A DNA stretch of 64,000 nt, taken from Bubalus kerabau. Its lineage: Eukaryota > Chordata > Mammalia > Artiodactyla > Bovidae. The DNA is taken from NCBI RefSeq assembly GCF_029407905.1, contig NC_073627.1, forward strand, positions 128,973,697-129,037,696. Reading direction: 5' to 3'. The translations under genes and the position numbers were made by a program. Positions 1 to 9,967 of the stretch are shown here, piece after piece (position 1 is the stretch's first letter; the number at the start of each line of letters is the position of its first letter). The notes below the pieces were generated by a model. It saw only the letters and a list, made by a program, of their open reading frames with translations. It made no database searches and was not told the DNA's origin.

Positions 1-690
1 ATAAAACCCCAAAGGACTGGCTTTAGGAAGCTTTGGTGAACATGTGGAGACTCCAGGGAGAGAGGGGAGCTTGGAGAGACGTGGGAGCTCCATGCCTTGT
101 CCATGTGCATCGTGTCTGGCTGACTTCCTGAGTTACATTCTCTTATAAATAAACTGGAGCTCTAGTAAGTAAAATGATTCCTGAAGTCCATGCTCTAGCA
201 AATTAATTGAACCCAAGGAAAGAGGGGTTCATGGGAATCTCCAATCCAAGCTTGTCAGTCAGGAGTACAGGTGAGAACCTGGACTTGTGACTGGCATCTG
301 AAGTTCGGGGTGTGTAGGGTGGAGAGACATCCAGTGGCCCTGACCCTTGAAAGGGACCTGTCCCCATCTCTGGGTAGATAGTGTCAGAACTGAGTTGAAT
401 TCTACTCCCTGCTGGTGTCTGAGAATTGCTTGTTGGTGTGGGCAACCCCCCTTCTGAGTTCACACATGTTAGCGTTGGGTCCAGGAGATAGGGGCGAGGG
501 AGGCACACCAAGAGTACATCTAATGAAACGCCAAAGTCTGTAGAGCCCACAGCCCTGCCAACAATCCCAAACACCCATCTTCTTTGCTGGAGCCATCGGG
601 GCTGCTGCTGCATCACCCAGACAGATTCCAGGCCATTTAAGAGCTTCAGTTTGGGTTGGTTGTATTATGGGTGTGAGACTGACCTCTGGT
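1..690. repeat. Old LTR-like interspersed repeat remnant and flank
   Basis: Positions 1-480 resemble an ancient mammalian LTR-type interspersed repeat: an AATAAA-like run near 145-155, then the 'gcaaattaattgaaccca' and 'gggtagatagtgtcagaa' blocks that I remember from dispersed copies. I cannot name the family. The open frames here have no recognisable protein similarity. 480-690 shows nothing else I can identify. Confidence 0.35.
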
Positions 691-727
691 GGCTACTTTG
701 TTAATTAATTTGAAGGCTACTTAATTA

Positions 728-3440
728 ATTTAACTCAGATGACCATTATATCTACTACTGCAGGCAGGAATCCCTCAGAAGAAATGGAGTAGCCATCATG
801 GTCAACAAAAGAGTCCGAAATGCAGTACTTGGATGCAATCTCAAAAACAACAGAATGATCTCTGTTCGTTTTCAAGGCAAACCATTCAATATCACAGTAA
901 TCCAAGTCTATGCCCTAACCAGTAACGCTAAAGAAGCTGAAGTTGAACAGTTCTATGAAGACCTATAAGACCTTTTAGAACTAACACTCAAAAAAGATGT
1001 CCTTTTCATTATAAGGGACTGGAATGAAAAAGTAGGAAGTCAAGAAACACCTGGAGTAACAGGCAAATTTGGCCTTGGAATACGGAATGAAGCAGGGCAA
1101 AGACTAATAGAGCTTTGCCAAGAAAATGCACTGGTCATAACAAACACCCTCTTCCAACAACACAAGAGAAGACTCTACACATGGACATCACCAGATGGTC
1201 AACACTGAAATCAGATTGATTATATTCTTTGCAGCCAAAGATGGAGAAGCTCTATACAGTCAGCAAAAACAAGACCAGGAGCTGACTGTGGCTCAGACCA
1301 TGAACTCCTTATTGCCAAATTCAGACTTAAATTGAAGAAAGTAGGGAAAACCACTAGACCATTCAGGTATGACCTAAATCAAATCCCTTATGATTATACA
1401 GTGGAAGTGAGAAATAGATTTAAGGGCCTAGATCTGATAGATAGAGTGCCTGATGAACTTTGGAATAAGGTTCATGACATTGTACAGGAGACAGGGATCA
1501 AGACCATCCCCATGGAAAAGAAATGCAAAAAAGCAAAATGGCTGTCTGGGGAGGCCTTACAAATAGCTGTGAAAAGAAGAGAAGCGAAAAGCAAAGGAGA
1601 AAAGGAAAAATATAAACATCTGAATGCAGAGTTCCAAAGAATAGCAAGAAGAGATAAGAAAGCCTTCTTCAGCGATCAATGCAAAGAAATAGAGGAAAAC
1701 AACAGAATGGGAAAGACTAGAGATCTCTTCAAAAAAATCAGAGATACCAAGGGAACATTTCATGCAAACATGGGCTCGATAAAGGACAGAAATGGTATGG
1801 ACCTAACCGAAAAAGAAGATATTAAGAAGAGATGGCAAGAATACACAGAACTGTACAAAAAAGATCTTCACAACCGAGATAATCATGATGGTGTGATCAC
1901 TGACCTAGAGCCAGACATCCTGGAATGTGAAGTCAAGTGGGCCTTAGAAAGCATCACTACGAACAAAGCTAGTGGAGGTGATAGAATTCCAGTTGAGCTA
2001 TTCCAAATCCTGAAAGATGATGCTGTGAAAGTGCTGCACTCAATATGCCAGCAAATTTGGAAAACTCAGCAGTGGCCACAGGACTGGAAAAGGTCAGTTT
2101 TTATTCCAATCCCAAAGAAAGGCAATGCCAAAGAATGCTCAAACTACCGCACAATTGCACTCATCTCACACGCTAGTAAAGTAATGCTCAAAATTGTCCA
2201 AGCCAGGCTTCAGCAATATGTGAACCGTGAACTTCCAGATGTTCAAGCTGGTTTTAGAAAAGGCAGAAGAACCAGAGATCAAATTGCCAACATCCGCTGG
2301 ATCATGGAAAAAGCAAGAGTTCCAGAAAAACATCTATTTCTGCTTTATTGACTATGCCAAAGCCTTTGACTGTGTGGATCACAATAAACTGTGGAAAATT
2401 CTGAAAGAGATGGGAATACCAGACCACCTGACCTGCCTCTTGAGAAATCTGTATGCAGGTCAGGAAGCAACAGTTCAAACTGGACATGGAACAACAGACT
2501 GATTCCAAATAGGAAAAGGAGTACGTCAAGGCTGTATATTGTCACCCTGTTTATTTAACCTATACACAGAGTACATCATGAGAAACGCTGAACTGGAAGA
2601 AACACAAGCTGGAATCAAGATTGCTGGGAGAAATATCAATAACCTCAGATATGCAGATGACACCGCCCTTATGGCAGAAAGTGAAGAGGAACTAAAAAGC
2701 CTCTTGATGAAGGTGAAAGAAGGGAGTGAAAAAGTTGGCTTAAAGCTCAACATTCAGAAAACGAAGATCATGACATCCAGTCCCACCACTTCATGGGAAA
2801 TAGATGGGGAAACAGTGGAAACAGTGTCAGACTTTATTTTTCTGGGCTCCAAAATCACTGCAGATGGAGACTGCAGCCATGAAATTAAAAGACGCTTACT
2901 CCTTGGAAGGAAAGTTATGACCAACCTAGACAGCATATTCAAAAGCAGAGACATTACTTTACCAACAAAGGTTCATCTAGTTAAGGCTATGGTTTTTCTT
3001 GTGGTCATGCATGGATGTGAGAGTTGGACTGTGAAGAAGGCTGAGCGCTGAAGAATTGATGCTTTTGAACCGTGGTGTTGGAGAAGACTCTTTGAGAGTC
3101 CCTTGGACTGCAAGGAGGTCCAACCAATCCATTATGAAGGAGATCAGCCCTGGGATTTCTTTGGAAGGAATGATGCTAAAGCTAAAACTCCAATACTTTG
3201 GCCACCTCATGCAAAGAGTTGAATCATTGGAACCAAAGACTCTGATGCTGGGAGGGATTGGGGGCAAGAGGAGAAGGGGATGACAGAGGATGAGATGGCT
3301 GGATGGCATCACTAGCTCGATGGACGTGAGTCTGAGTGAACTCCGGGAGTTGGTGATGGACAGGGAGGCCTGGTGTGCTGCGATTCATGGGGTCGCAAAG
3401 AGTCGGACACAACTGAGCGACTTATCTCATCTGTTCTGTT
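728..3440 (+). mobile_element. RTE-BovB LINE copy 1, 5'-truncated, 2.7 kb
   Basis: Longest BovB in the window. It begins inside the apurinic-type endonuclease domain (about 728-1330) and continues through the reverse transcriptase to the BovB 3' end. The RT core includes the FIDYAKAFD block and the YADD catalytic motif near 2650. It is dead. The endonuclease frame has stops at 966-968 (CAA to TAA) and 1206-1208 (CGA to TGA). The RT frame runs 1332-2351, is broken by a 2-nt deletion near 2318, has TGA at 2500-2502 (normally Trp) and TGA at 3049-3051, and a further 1-nt insertion near 3090. The first roughly 0.5 kb of a full BovB is missing. It probably inserted into the flanking old repeat; TTAATTA-type sequence on both sides may be a target duplication, but that is weak. 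Confidence 0.95.
1332..2351 (+). pseudogene. BovB reverse transcriptase fragment (N-terminal and central RT)
   Basis: An open stretch of 339 codons inside BovB copy 1. It covers the linker after the endonuclease and the first RT blocks, including the IPIPKKG and VQAGFRKGR motifs. The frame is lost at a small deletion near 2318, just before the FIDYAKAFD block, which continues in another frame. The ATG at 1332 is internal to the ancestral polyprotein and is not a real start. No function is expected. Confidence 0.85.
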
Positions 3441-5425
3441 AATTATGGGAACACTTCATGTCATCCTTAGGTTTCAGACAGAGGACAGCTCACTCTGGCA
3501 CACCACACACAGCACATCCGTGCAGGCGTGCATAGTGGTTAGAGTGTTTCTTACAAAATGCTTTTTACCGTTTAATCCTCTTTGGGGCTGTTCACGCCTA
3601 CCTTCCAACCTTGCTTATGCTGTTTCTCCTTCCTCCCTCTCCCAAAGTCAGCCCGTTGTCTCGGAGCCCTGCTGGGGACCCACCTGCTGGGGGACCATCC
3701 TGGAGGTATCCTCCTCCTCCAGGATGCTTTCTCTGACCATCTCAATCAAGCCATCTCTGGCCTCTCTGAACTCACAGCACCCATTATACCTTTAGTCTTG
3801 CCTTGTGGTAGCTGTTTGTTAGTGTGTATATAATGAAATGGGTCTGATTTTCTGTCCCATCATGTCTCCCATAGACCTCCAGCGTGTCTGACCTCTCTCC
3901 CTGCATCCTTGCCACCAGGCACACAGCCCTCAGTAGCCCCTGCAGAGTGGACGATGCCTGTCCGTTCCCACATGGGACTTTCAGGTCAGCAGCACAGGGC
4001 AGTGATGCTGACCTCCCTGAGCTGATGAGGAGATGAAGGCTCCTAGAGTACAGGGAAGTACCCCCAGACCCACAGACCATGGCAGGGTTTGACCTTGGTT
4101 CTGGGTCTTTCAACTTCAAAGCTAATGCCCGTTCTTCCTGAGGAATGAGTGGGGCACCTTCACAAGCAAGAGACAGGAGCCCTCTCTTTTCTTCAGAAGC
4201 CCTCTCTGAGCCAGGGCTGCAACTCTGGGGGTGTGAGCAACAGTAGATCCCTCAGCACCAAGCAGGGCCTGGGTCCCAGCTGGTCCTCTGCAGATGTGTG
4301 TGGTGGGTGGATTTACCAAGGGACATGAGAGAGGCCTCTGTTCCCCACCCCCACCCCACTCCCTAGTATTGATACTAATGATTTTTACTCTTTCCCCCGA
4401 CATCCAACCATTCCCTAATATCATGGGGGAGATTAGGTGAAGGAAGAGGCAGCCACAATGAAAGGAGACACAGGCACAGTCAAGGCTGAACTCAGAGGCA
4501 GCCCTGACTGTAGAAACATTCCCGCCCCAGGAGAGAGGTGTTGACTTGAGGTGAGAGTGGGCAAGTGTATTCAGTTCTGAATTCAGTATTCAGCTGCAGA
4601 CGCCACGGCACTTTCGTTTCCCTTAATTAATTAAAATATCATATAATAATGATTCTCTGATTTAATGTTCAAGAGGCTCTGGTGAAGGCTGGGGATGAGG
4701 AAATTCATTAGAGGGAGACTGTTCACTGTCAATTGATTTGCTCACTCTTATTAATTTTTTTGCATCATGCATCTCTAGGGCAGAGGGGAAGGCAATTTTT
4801 TTAAGATAGGATTCATTTCACCCTAAAACGTGAAGAAAAAAAATCATTTTGAGTTAAAAAATAAAACCACCCTTTTTTGTTTAAGATGGAAAGTGAATAC
4901 CTTTGGGATTGAACACTAGCTTTTTGACTTCTTCCTCAAGCCCAGTTATAACCCAGCCGACAACAGCAGACTGAGATTCAGGCCCACTTCTTATAGCATA
5001 ATTCCAACCTCTTCTGATGACACTTAGGGGTGTGGCCAAAAGCCCACCTGCCACGAGAGCTCTCAGCCACCACTGGTCGCTAGTCCCCGTGCACAAACTA
5101 CATCGCACTTCTCCACCCCTCTTCCTTTTGTGTGTTCCTTGCTGAGCCTGGGGTCTCCCACACTCACTTCAATCCCCCTCTCAGATGGTACCTCTTCCAG
5201 GAAGTCTTCCTTGATCTCCCCCTACTTTGATCACAAAGTAGACACCCTGTGCTGTGTGACAGGATGGCAACCTTGTCCCACTCATCGCCACTTCAGTCTC
5301 ACCTGAATGCAAGGCCCAGGTCGCACACACCTTCATGTTGCCAGGGTTTGCACTCTTCTGTTCTCTGGAGAATGCTATTCTGGGTGCATGTGGGAGGTAA
5401 CAGAAAGCAAATCTAAGTGAAGGAG
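3441..5425. other. Intergenic, no gene seen; L2-like stretch at 5120-5345
   Basis: No exon-like or conserved coding sequence was recognised. 5120-5345 reads like an L2 3' fragment (the 'aggaagtcttccttgatctc' type block). 4600-4880 is AT-rich. The open frames here are short and lack similarity I can recognise. Confidence 0.5.
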
Positions 5426-5435
5426 TTAAACAGTG

Positions 5436-5622
5436 AAAGTGAAAGTGTTAGTAATGCAGCTGTGTCCGACTCTGCAATCCCACGGACTGTAGCCTGCTAG
5501 GCTCTTCTGTCTATAGAATTCTCCACAGTGGAGTGTGTTGCCATCCCTCCAGGGGATCTTCCCAATCCAGCGACTGAACCTGGCTCTCCCACATTGCAGG
5601 CAGATTCTTTACTATCTGAGCC
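5436..5622 (-). mobile_element. Bov-tA SINE
   Basis: Reverse-oriented Bov-tA. The 'tgtccgactct' core is near 5462 and the tRNA-like end (tactatctgagcc) closes at 5622. A 10-bp flanking duplication is visible: TTAAACAGTG at 5426-5435 and TTATACAGTG at 5623-5632, one mismatch. Confidence 0.9.
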
Positions 5623-5797
5623 TTATACAGTGGGTGACACCATTTCAGAGGCAGCAAGAAAGTTCGGTCTGGCAGTAGATGATTAGTTAGGGCTTGTTAA
5701 GAATTGCAAGCAAGATGACTGGGCAGGACTGTAACCACAGCCCAGATGTGAGAGGTAAGGAGGATTCTGATGAAAGCAGCTGATGTGGGCAAGCAGG

Positions 5798-5819
5798 AAA
5801 AAAAAAGGGGGGGGGGGGG
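5798..5819. repeat. Poly-A/poly-G junction tract
   Basis: About nine A followed directly by thirteen G, then CGC. It is a simple-sequence tract that could form a G-rich structure. A second A9G9 tract occurs at 42871-42888. Confidence 0.85.
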
Positions 5820-6599
5820 CGCATGATACATAAGGAATGATGGAGAAGTATCAGTGGGGCCTGGACCCACCTACAGCAGTTTCAAGCACAGAGACCACAA
5901 AGACTGTCCCTAAAAACAGTTATTTTTGGAGTGCAGGGGTTATGTGACATCATCACATGTATCAAAATAGGGTAGAAAACTCAGGCTCCGAGGGAGTCCT
6001 GTTTCTGAGTGGTAACTCAGAGCACATATCTAGCCTCAGAGAGGTCCTGGGCTCTCACAGTGGAAAAGTGATTAGGTAGGAACAATCATATTAATCTACG
6101 TTTTTGGTTTTGGTGGAAACTTCACACAGTGTAACATTATTACTTTTTGTACATCATTACAATGCTGAACCCAGCCTCCTGCAGCCTTGAGGCTTGGCCC
6201 TGTCACCCAAGGGCTGCATCCGTCCTTCTCTCTGAGTCCACATCCAGCTCTCACCGGGCAAATTTGAGGTGATTCAACTGATTTTGCTGAATGTGCTTAT
6301 CAGCAAATGCATAATGCTGTTCTCCCCAGCCACAGTTCCCATTTCCTCTGACATAGTTTCACTAAATGTCTTCCCAAGCCATCTCCCAATCACTCAAATC
6401 ACAGAGGAATTAACCACAGACTTGGACACAGAAGTCACTCATTGGGGTGGGGCGGTGTGCTGTGTAGGAAGGGGATGTGAGCTGGTCCCCTAGAAGGCCC
6501 AGCCTCCAACAGACAAGCACAGCTTCCCACTTGTGGTCAGTTTCAGTTCTGACTTTATTCAAAGAAGGGGTTCCAATGTTTTAAAGTTTGAAAACCACT

Positions 6600-6680
6600 G
6601 ATCTAGTTTCATTCCCTTCTTATTCACATGAGGAAACTGAGGTCCAGAAAGTGAAGGGGACTTGCTCAGGGTCACCCAGA
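6600..6680 (+). repeat. MIR SINE core
   Basis: The phrase 'gaggaaactgaggtccagaa' followed by 'cttgctcagggtcaccc' is the diagnostic central part of a forward MIR element. It is old and eroded. Confidence 0.75.
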
Positions 6681-7699
6681 AAGATAGGGACGCATTCCCA
6701 AATGAACCTCATGTTTCTGGAGTCCCGGGACAGTCCTATGCTGTGTTCATTAGGGTGATGCCACCCCAACAGTTCAGATGTGGAATAGCCAGGCTTAAAG
6801 GAAGAAAATGCAATTCCAAAAAGACTCCAAAATGCAATGCTCAAAGTGAGCGTCATGAGAGTGTTGGTTTAAAAGTTGAGACAGACCCTGAGGAGAATCC
6901 CTGAAACCCATGGAACTGGCAGCATCTTCCTTCTCATGGATACAAATTGTTCTGAGAAGTAGCACCATGGAGTGGAAAGGGTGCCAAAGAGGACCAGGCG
7001 CCCTCAGCTCCAGTCCTTCTCAGAGGCTTTCAGACCTCAGGCAAGCACTGTACTCTCAGAGCTTGGTTTCTTCATCTGTAAAGGGGGAGGGACATTAGTG
7101 CGCATCCTACCTGCCATCCCAGAGATGGAAAGTAACCACAGACAGAGAAGCGTTTCGTGAAATTTAACAGCTATCCACATGTGAGATCTCAATTTTGATT
7201 TTAAAGAATTTTACTCGTCACCCAGGGGATCTATTTCTTTAGCCAGATATTACTCTCCGTCTTTCTTAAGAAAAAAACAAGCAAGTTTTGTTTCTGGGTG
7301 ACCTCAGAACATCTCTAAGTAAAATATACTTTACTACACTCTAATCTACAGTCCAGAGAGAGCAGTTGACTCCTTTTTTTACAATCTGATGTCCAAAAGC
7401 CAGGTCTCCACTGCCTGCTTGGTTAGAGAATGCTGGGCTTGTTAATAAGTGGATATCTTAGTCCCCAAATACCCAGCCTCTGAGCCTGGTTAAGTGTTCC
7501 ATCTAGGACTAAATCTCTTTAAAATGGGAAAATAGCAGGAATAGATAAGCTATAGCCAGCTCTCCACACCCTCATGTGAAGCAATATATTTGTTTTTGAG
7601 GGAATATTTTTAAAAGAATGCTAAGACTACACTTCTCATATTTTTTCTGTAGGACCATCTTACTCCAGGATGGCAGTGTTTGAAAGGACATAGGTTACA

Positions 7700-7800
7700 T
7701 ACAGTCCAAATAGCACATTCACAGCTGAAGAGACCAAGGCCCAGAGAGGGAGGGACCTATCCAGATCACACAGCAAGTTAGAGGTCAGGCAGAGGACAGC
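7700..7800 (+). repeat. MIR SINE core
   Basis: Forward MIR core: 'gaccaaggcccagagaggg' followed by 'atcacacagcaagttagagg'. The ends are not sharply definable. Confidence 0.75.
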
Positions 7801-8770
7801 AAGACCTTCCCCATCCTAAAACACACACTGTCTGTCACAGAGCTCCACTAATCAACCGTGGACAAATGAGGCAGAGTCACAGCTGACACACACTTTGGCC
7901 CAGCCCTGTAGAATTACATGGACTTAAATGTGACCTTCCCTTGGAGGGAGAAGCTAAAAAAGAATTCTCACAGAGCTGTTCATTTCACAAGTATAAAAAG
8001 GCTACATGCAGTCTGTTTTCCCAAGGTGTGTTTGCCCTGCTAAAAACTACATCTGCATACGAATCTAGTTTGCATCTAATGTTTAAAAACATACAAAAGG
8101 GGTCATCTACAAACACAGTTTTTCTAATTCTTCACAAAGTGAAATGATCCATGACTTGACTTTTCCGTCATCCTGTGATCAAGTTTCTAAGACCCTAGAA
8201 GAAAAGAGGGGAAAAAAATTAGAGAAAAGAAGCCTGCTCTGCCATAGTCAACTACATGTTAGACCGAAGGTGGGGGTAATGACCCTAACTTTAAATCTCT
8301 CTCTCTCAACCAAGAGGGGTGCTGGTGGGAGCAGAGGTGCCTAGGGGGATCCCAGAATTACATGTAAGACCTATGGGTGGGCATTTCAGAGAGGCAGATT
8401 CCAGCGTAATATGAGGAAGAACTTTCAATTACTGGAAAAATCCACAGATGGTTTATTGGTGGTACAGAGCTCTGTGTCCCCGGAGTTATGCAAGCAAGAG
8501 CCAGCCTATTCTGCAGGCTGCAGAGAAAACTCAAGAGCTGGGCAGTGGCAATGGCTTAAAATTCCATGACTCTTTGTGACTTCTTTTGAAAACTCAACTA
8601 TAATAGACTATATTCATAGCCTGGTATCATTTCTGTTTTTAAAATATAAATATACACTTATTTAAAATATGAAACATATATATATACACACACATGTGTA
8701 TATACATAAGTATACATATAGGGAAAAAAATCCTGATAGCTGACTTTTTGATACATATAGGTTTCTATTT

Positions 8771-8965
8771 GTTGTTGTTTAGTCACTAAGTCTTATCCAA
8801 CTCTGCGACCCCCATGGACTGTACCCACCAGGCTCCTCTGTCCATGGGATTTCCCAGGCAAGAATACTGGAGTGGGTTGCCATTTCCTTCTCCAGGGTAT
8901 CTTTCTGACCCAGGGATCAAACCTGCATTTCCTGCATCGGTAGGCAGATTCCTTACCACTGAGCC
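8771..8965 (-). mobile_element. Bov-tA SINE
   Basis: Reverse Bov-tA starting 'gttgttgtttagtcac' and ending at the tRNA-derived 'accactgagcc'. It is followed by an AT-rich run that hides any target duplication. Confidence 0.9.
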
Positions 8966-9104
8966 GTATATATAACAATACACATATATAAAAAACTAAA
9001 AGTATCAGGAGGGCAACTGTAAGAGCCATCTCCTAACTCAATTTCTGATTGACGATTTTACACATTACATTTTCCTCCCTGTTTCTAGAAGCTCTAACTA
9101 CTTG

Positions 9105-9381
9105 CTGCTGCTGCTGCTAAGTCACTTCAGTCGTGTCGGACTCTGTGCAACCCCATAGCCGGCAGCCCACCAGGCTCCCCCATCCCTGGGATTCTCCAGG
9201 CTCAAGAACATTGGAGTGGGTTGCCATTTCCTTCTCCAATGCATGAAAGTGAAAAGTGAAAGTGAAGTCGCTCAGTCGTGTCCGACTCTTAGTGACCCCA
9301 TGGACTGCAGCCCACCAGGCTCCTCCACCCATGGGATTTTCCAGGCAAGAGTACTGGAGTGGGGTGCCACTGCCTTCTCCG
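9105..9381 (-). mobile_element. Bov-A2 SINE (dimer)
   Basis: Reverse Bov-A2: a CTG-repeat end (9105-9118), then two related Bov-A monomers joined by the 'tgaaagtgaaaagtgaaagtga' linker near 9243-9265. Flanking duplications are CTAACTACTTG at 9094-9104 and CTGACTACTTG at 9382-9392. Confidence 0.93.
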
Positions 9382-9392
9382 CTGACTACTTG

Positions 9393-9728
9393 CAGAGATA
9401 CACATAAGGGAACAGAACCAGGAAGCTCAGACTGTCTCCTTTGTGCATGTTTTCACCCGGGCACCGTCACAGTGACCATGTCTGCCCTCTCAGCACCCTC
9501 ACAGGGCAGACTTGGAGGAAATATTCCATTCAGCCTCAGAAACAGCAAAAAAAAATTAGTGGTCTCTTTCACCTGGACACCCGTAACGTTCATAGCTCTT
9601 GACTTGGCATGCTAGTGGGAAGCCCAGCATGATATGTGTGTAGAACACACCAGAGTCTACCTGCCAACTGTAATATGTTCTGCTCTTGGTTTGCATTCCT
9701 CTGTCTCCCTCAATTCAGTATTTTTCTT
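9393..9728. other. Downstream flank of IGFBPL1, nothing identified
   Basis: The sequence lies between the Bov-A2 element and the inferred IGFBPL1 poly(A) signal. No repeat or exon was recognised. Confidence 0.5.
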
Positions 9729-9738
9729 TTTATTTATT
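9729..9738 (-). terminator. Candidate IGFBPL1 poly(A) signal
   Basis: On the minus strand the plus-strand run TTTATTTATT gives two overlapping AATAAA hexamers, about 80 nt after the IGFBPL1 stop codon. No cDNA evidence is available, and a later site or an extra non-coding exon is possible. Confidence 0.5.
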
Positions 9739-9817
9739 ATGCATGTTATAACTCATCTCAACCTCTTGTGACAGAGGTGTACAAACTCAGATGACTCGAA
9801 ACACGCACGTGCCCCCA

Positions 9818-9967
9818 TCACAGGCGGTCATCTGGAGCTGGGAAGCGGGGTGCTCTGTACTGACTCCGATCCACCACGGTCACCGTGCCATGCGACTGGG
9901 CCTCCCCGACTGCGTTGGCTGAATGGCACTGGTACACCCCCTCATCTTCCTTCCTCAGAGGGTTGAT
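9818..9967 (-). CDS. IGFBPL1: IGFBPL1 exon 4: end of Ig domain and C-terminus
   Basis: 150 nt including the TGA stop at 9820-9818. The acceptor is AACTTCTAG|ATC. It encodes INPLRKEDEGVYQC, with the second Ig cysteine, and ends with the conserved C-terminal FPAPDDRL. Codon choice and length fit a functional last coding exon. Confidence 0.95.
   Translation of the reverse strand: MNPLRKEDEGVYQCHSANAVGEAQSHGTVTVVDRSQYRAPRFPAPDDRL

Larger units (their letters stand above)
5820..8768. other. Intergenic with MIR remnants, no gene seen
   Basis: MIR-type SINE cores are readable near 6600-6680 and 7700-7800 (the 'gaggaaactgaggtccagaa' and 'gaccaaggcccagagaggg' blocks). The remaining sequence is low-information unique DNA. 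8640-8720 is AT-rich with short AT and CA runs. Confidence 0.55.

Noticed and set aside
8786..9407. Many 60-100 codon frames with recurring patterns such as 'RIPWTEEPGGLQ' or 'PPGSSVHGILQARILEW'
   Set aside because: These are Bov-tA and Bov-A2 SINEs read in frame and recur at every SINE in the window. They are not genes.
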